Of a DNA stretch of 8,826 bases, positions 6,362-8,826 are shown in pieces. The notes below the pieces were generated by a model. That model was not told the origin of the DNA. It did no database searches and saw nothing but the letters and a program-made list of their open reading frames with translations. The stretch comes from Euryarchaeota archaeon UBA33 (GTDB taxonomy: Archaea > Thermoplasmatota > E2 > DHVEG-1), in contig DAYE01000021.1 of NCBI GenBank assembly GCA_002506745.1, forward strand, positions 5,572 to 14,397. The letters are read 5' to 3'. The stretch's first letter is position 1. Each line of letters starts with the position of its first letter. The translations under genes were made by a program, and so were the position numbers.

Positions 6362-6395
6362 GATTTTGCCGTTGTTCAAGAGAAAAGCGGATGTG

Positions 6396-6412
6396 TTATA
6401 AAACTTTAAATA
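6396..6412 (+). promoter_or_regulatory. Box A with upstream BRE for the DUF373 gene
   Basis: TTTAAATA at 6405-6412, preceded by the A-rich TTATAAAA (6396-6403) as a likely BRE, is a near-canonical archaeal promoter. Its centre is about 31 bases before ATG 6440, so the mRNA would have a leader of about five bases. Together with the opposite-facing box A at 6355-6361, the 109-base gap between pheT and this gene is a divergent promoter region. Confidence 0.65.
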
Positions 6413-6439
6413 CACAGATTGTTATTATTTTTGAAAACA

Positions 6440-7594
6440 ATGGCGAAAACCCTGGTGCTTAATATTGATCGTGACGATGATTTCGGTAGAAAGGCTCAGG
6501 TAAAAAGCCCAATCATTGGATTTCAGAATAACCTTGATGCAGCGAATAAGTTAGGCTGTATCGATGCAGAAGACTCAGATTTAAACGCGATTTTTTATGC
6601 AATTTCAATCTATGAATCATTGAAAAAAGAAGGAAAAGACGTCGAGATAGCAACCTTATGTGGAGATATTAATGTTGGAGTGAAATCAGATCAGAAACTC
6701 TCTGAACAGCTGGAGTTTGTTATCAAGGTGATCAACGCTGAGGATGCAATTTTGATTAGTGATGGTGCCGAGGATGAATATATCCTGCCTATTATTCAAT
6801 CCAGACTACGGATTAATTCAATTCATCGGGTAAATGTCAAACAAAGCAAACAACTTGAGGATACGTATTATCGGATCATAAAACTGCTTGATGAGGATAA
6901 AGTAAAGAAGCAGTTTTTCCTGCCGATTGCCTTAATCTTGATAGTCTGGGCTATTTTTGCTATCTTTGGAATGGCAGCTAGCGGGTTTGGTGCCATCTTA
7001 TTTACTTTAGGTATTTATCTTTTGATCCGGACGTTTAACTCTGAGAAAAAAGTCGCAGTCATCTGGCATGAATTCAGGGACGGTCTTCTCACAGGCAGAC
7101 CATCATTTTACACCTCAATTCTTGCTATAGTCATTATCGCAGTGAGCCTCTTTTATGCGTACAACAACACCTTCAATCAGTACCAAGGTTTTCTGGATGT
7201 TCTTGTCCTGAAATTTCTGTCAGCGATCACCTGGGGGATTGTTGCTGCAGGTTTGCTTGCCGCGTTTGGTCGGGTGACTGATCTTTACATCCGAGAGAAA
7301 CGGATCCTTTGGTCGTACTGGGTGGTGCCGTTTTCGTTGTTTGCCTTTGGTTTTATCGGTTCTATGTTGTTTGACACATTCGGACAAGTCATCTGGGAGT
7401 TCCGTAACGGTAGAGGATTTATCATCGATACGTTTTTCACTCTAACGTTCTGGGGATATATTGCTGCAGGTATTATCATTGTCTTTATCGGAACGGTAAG
7501 CTATCATTATATCAAAGAGGAATTTATTGGTGAAACTTATGAACGCGATATCGATGAACAAACACAGAAAATGTTACAGCAGCAAACGAAATGA
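6440..7594 (+). CDS. DUF373 family archaeal membrane protein
   Basis: Member of DUF373 (PF04123), an archaeal family of unknown function. From ATG 6440 it has 384 residues: a cytosolic N-terminal domain (about 1-155) and about six membrane helices (roughly 159-176, 180-197, 222-241, 256-277, 294-313, 337-356), then a charged, glutamine-rich tail. The soluble domain carries the family's conserved blocks: VLNIDRDDDFGRKA (6-19) ending a first strand in an acidic cluster, DAEDSDLNAIFYAI (42-55), LCGDINVGVKSD (73-84), LISDGAEDEYILPIIQSR (105-122) and VNVKQSKQLEDTYY (131-144). The acidic clusters at 10-14 and 108-113 look like a possible metal or phosphate site, which is my inference only. The frame can be extended seven codons to TTG 6419, but that would lie upstream of the predicted RNA start, so ATG 6440 is chosen. 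No Shine-Dalgarno is visible. The two stops TGA and TAG are adjacent at the end. A protease gene follows after 48 bases. Confidence 0.9.
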   Translation: MAKTLVLNIDRDDDFGRKAQVKSPIIGFQNNLDAANKLGCIDAEDSDLNAIFYAISIYESLKKEGKDVEIATLCGDINVGVKSDQKLSEQLEFVIKVINAEDAILISDGAEDEYILPIIQSRLRINSIHRVNVKQSKQLEDTYYRIIKLLDEDKVKKQFFLPIALILIVWAIFAIFGMAASGFGAILFTLGIYLLIRTFNSEKKVAVIWHEFRDGLLTGRPSFYTSILAIVIIAVSLFYAYNNTFNQYQGFLDVLVLKFLSAITWGIVAAGLLAAFGRVTDLYIREKRILWSYWVVPFSLFAFGFIGSMLFDTFGQVIWEFRNGRGFIIDTFFTLTFWGYIAAGIIIVFIGTVSYHYIKEEFIGETYERDIDEQTQKMLQQQTK

Positions 7595-7607
7595 TAGTGT
7601 ACAATTA

Positions 7608-7616
7608 CTTTAAAAA
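7608..7616 (+). promoter_or_regulatory. Box A of the M50 protease gene
   Basis: CTTTAAAAA at 7608-7616 is centred about 31 bases before ATG 7643, the same geometry as at the DUF373 gene, and predicts an almost leaderless mRNA. GAGGT at 7622-7626 resembles a Shine-Dalgarno but is 16 bases from the ATG and upstream of the expected RNA start, so it is probably not used. Confidence 0.5.
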
Positions 7617-7642
7617 CTCTTGAGGTATTCAGCGCAGGGATT

Positions 7643-8826
7643 ATGACGATTATTGAAAGCATTTCGATTTTTGTTAGCATCATCCTTGTATACGCAGGGA
7701 TTGTGTATCTTCTTCATAAAAAAGGATTCCTTAAAAAACACAATATTTCTTTTTATGGGCCTGCTCTTATGTGGCGGACTGAGAAAGGGATACAGTTTCT
7801 GAAAAACCGTGCGAAGCATAAACGATTCTGGACACTTTATGGAAATTTTAGCATTATTTTCTGTTTCATCACCATGGTTCTGATGACTGCTTTAATGATT
7901 ATGACCGCTTGGCTGGTGTTCGGGTTTACCGCTGAACAGAGGAGCGCGTTACCTGGGCCTGAGGTTGCCTTGGTGCTCCCTGGTATTAATCCTATTTTAC
8001 CCCTTGAATATCTTGGGTATGTTCTGCTTGGCCTCGTTGTTGCAATCATTGTTCATGAATTCTCGCATGGGATTCTTACGCTTGTTGATAAATTGAAGGT
8101 AAAATCCCTTGGTATTCTGTATTTGATTGTTCCGATCGGAGCGTTCTGCGAACCTGATGATGAGGAAGTAAAAAAAGCAAGCATTCTTTCCAGGATGAGG
8201 CTGTACGCAGCAGGTCCTACAGCGAATTTCGTCGTCGTACTTATCTGTATTTTACTCTTCTCAGGCGTATGTATGTCAGCAGTTCAACCCATGAAAGAAG
8301 GCGGTATTATTTTCACGGTTGACGCAGACTCTCCAGCATCACAAATCGGCTTGCAAGCAGGGGTTATTATTACCAGTATGAATAATACGGTGATTCAGAG
8401 CGGTGATGAGTTTTTTACTGCGTGGAATAACACCCGGGCGAATCAAACGATCAGTATCACCTATATGAAAAGCGGTGTCGAATACACCAAAGAAGTGCTT
8501 CTTGGCGATAAATATATCGACTACGCTAAACGACCGAAGATCTATACAAATAACGAATCCTATAAAGGAAAAGGATACCTGGGAGTTCAATCCCTTTTAC
8601 GAGACTCTGTCTTCCATGAGTACCTTGCTATCCTGAAAAACCCGTTCTATAATTTTCCACAAGGATTACTGACGTTCTACAGTCTTCCTTTGCTCGGGTA
8701 TTTTGCGGGATACAACCCTATCATCTCACCTTTTGCTGACTCGTATCAGATTACCGGTCCTTTAGGGGTTCTCCCCGTACCTCTGTTTTGGATTATTGCG
8801 AATGCGATTTATTGGATTTTCTGGCT
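7643..8826 (+). CDS. Site-2-protease-type (M50) membrane metalloprotease with PDZ region, 3' end missing
   Basis: The frame from ATG 7643 stays open to the window end (394 codons), so the gene is partial. It encodes an M50/S2P-like intramembrane zinc protease. Membrane segments are at about 3-24, 67-95, 124-147, 183-210 and 375-394. The zinc motif HEFSH is at 138-142 inside the third segment. GAFCEPDDEEVKKAS (167-180) and RLYAAGPTANF (186-196) are typical of the family after the first motif. A PDZ-like region spans about 220-290, with SPASQIGLQAGVI at 230-242. The second metal motif, normally an NxxPxxPLDGG element, would lie just past the window edge in the last hydrophobic segment (TGPLGVLPVPLFWII at 371-385 leads into it). 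Such proteases cut membrane proteins within the bilayer, often in signalling or protein quality control; the target is unknown. ATG 7643 is the first standard start after an in-frame stop at 7595. Confidence 0.9.
   Translation, partial: MTIIESISIFVSIILVYAGIVYLLHKKGFLKKHNISFYGPALMWRTEKGIQFLKNRAKHKRFWTLYGNFSIIFCFITMVLMTALMIMTAWLVFGFTAEQRSALPGPEVALVLPGINPILPLEYLGYVLLGLVVAIIVHEFSHGILTLVDKLKVKSLGILYLIVPIGAFCEPDDEEVKKASILSRMRLYAAGPTANFVVVLICILLFSGVCMSAVQPMKEGGIIFTVDADSPASQIGLQAGVIITSMNNTVIQSGDEFFTAWNNTRANQTISITYMKSGVEYTKEVLLGDKYIDYAKRPKIYTNNESYKGKGYLGVQSLLRDSVFHEYLAILKNPFYNFPQGLLTFYSLPLLGYFAGYNPIISPFADSYQITGPLGVLPVPLFWIIANAIYWIFW

Noticed and set aside
6419..6439. TTG 6419 as the start of the DUF373 protein
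   Set aside because: Family similarity starts at MAKTLVLNIDRDDD, and TTG 6419 lies before the expected RNA start from the box A at 6405-6412.
8339..8590. Minus-strand open frame within the protease gene
   Set aside because: It is antisense to the PDZ-encoding part of a clear M50 gene and shows no domain or ribosome site.
1..8826. CRISPR arrays, transposon ends, tRNA or rRNA genes
   Set aside because: No regularly spaced repeats, terminal inverted repeats with target duplications, cloverleaf elements or rRNA-like stretches were seen on either strand.

Overview
The window is archaeal chromosomal DNA. The evidence is an archaeal-type phenylalanyl-tRNA synthetase beta subunit of about 544 residues (bacterial ones are near 800), a DUF373 membrane protein (an archaeal family), a Trm9-like tRNA methyltransferase, and TATA/box A promoters placed so that the mRNAs would be leaderless. 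FolD, an Ile/Lys-rich composition and AT-rich spacers fit a euryarchaeon, perhaps a Thermoplasmatota-type lineage. That lineage guess is weak. I see no phage, transposon, CRISPR, tRNA or rRNA.

Left part (1-2080, plus strand): a small lysine-rich hypothetical protein with a strong Shine-Dalgarno; a hairpin plus T-tract that probably ends its transcript; then a class I SAM methyltransferase followed 30 bases later by folD. These two probably form an operon. FolD is full length, but two residues usually treated as catalytic are substituted (Lys54 to Arg, Asp121 to Glu), and both family signatures and the NADP loop deviate.

Middle part (2165-6330, minus strand): read in the direction of transcription, pheT, a Trm9-like methyltransferase 23 bases later, then a DrrA-type ABC ATPase and a DrrB-type permease joined by an ATGA overlap. 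The ATPase has its own likely promoter just after the methyltransferase stop. pheT and the methyltransferase both act on tRNA (charging, and probable wobble-uridine modification); the ABC pair is probably a small-molecule or lipid exporter. An inverted repeat with T-runs facing both ways separates folD from the permease.

Right part (6331-8826, plus strand): a short divergent promoter region separates pheT from a DUF373 membrane protein. It is followed by a site-2-protease-type (M50) membrane metalloprotease with a PDZ region, cut by the window end before its second zinc-binding motif. pheT, the DUF373 gene and the protease lack usable Shine-Dalgarno sequences but have box A elements about 28-32 bases before the start codon. 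The small ORF, folD, the Trm9-like gene and the ABC genes have Shine-Dalgarno sequences, so two modes of translation start coexist here. No convincing new multi-gene system is visible; the best leads are the altered FolD and the pheT-trm9 pairing.
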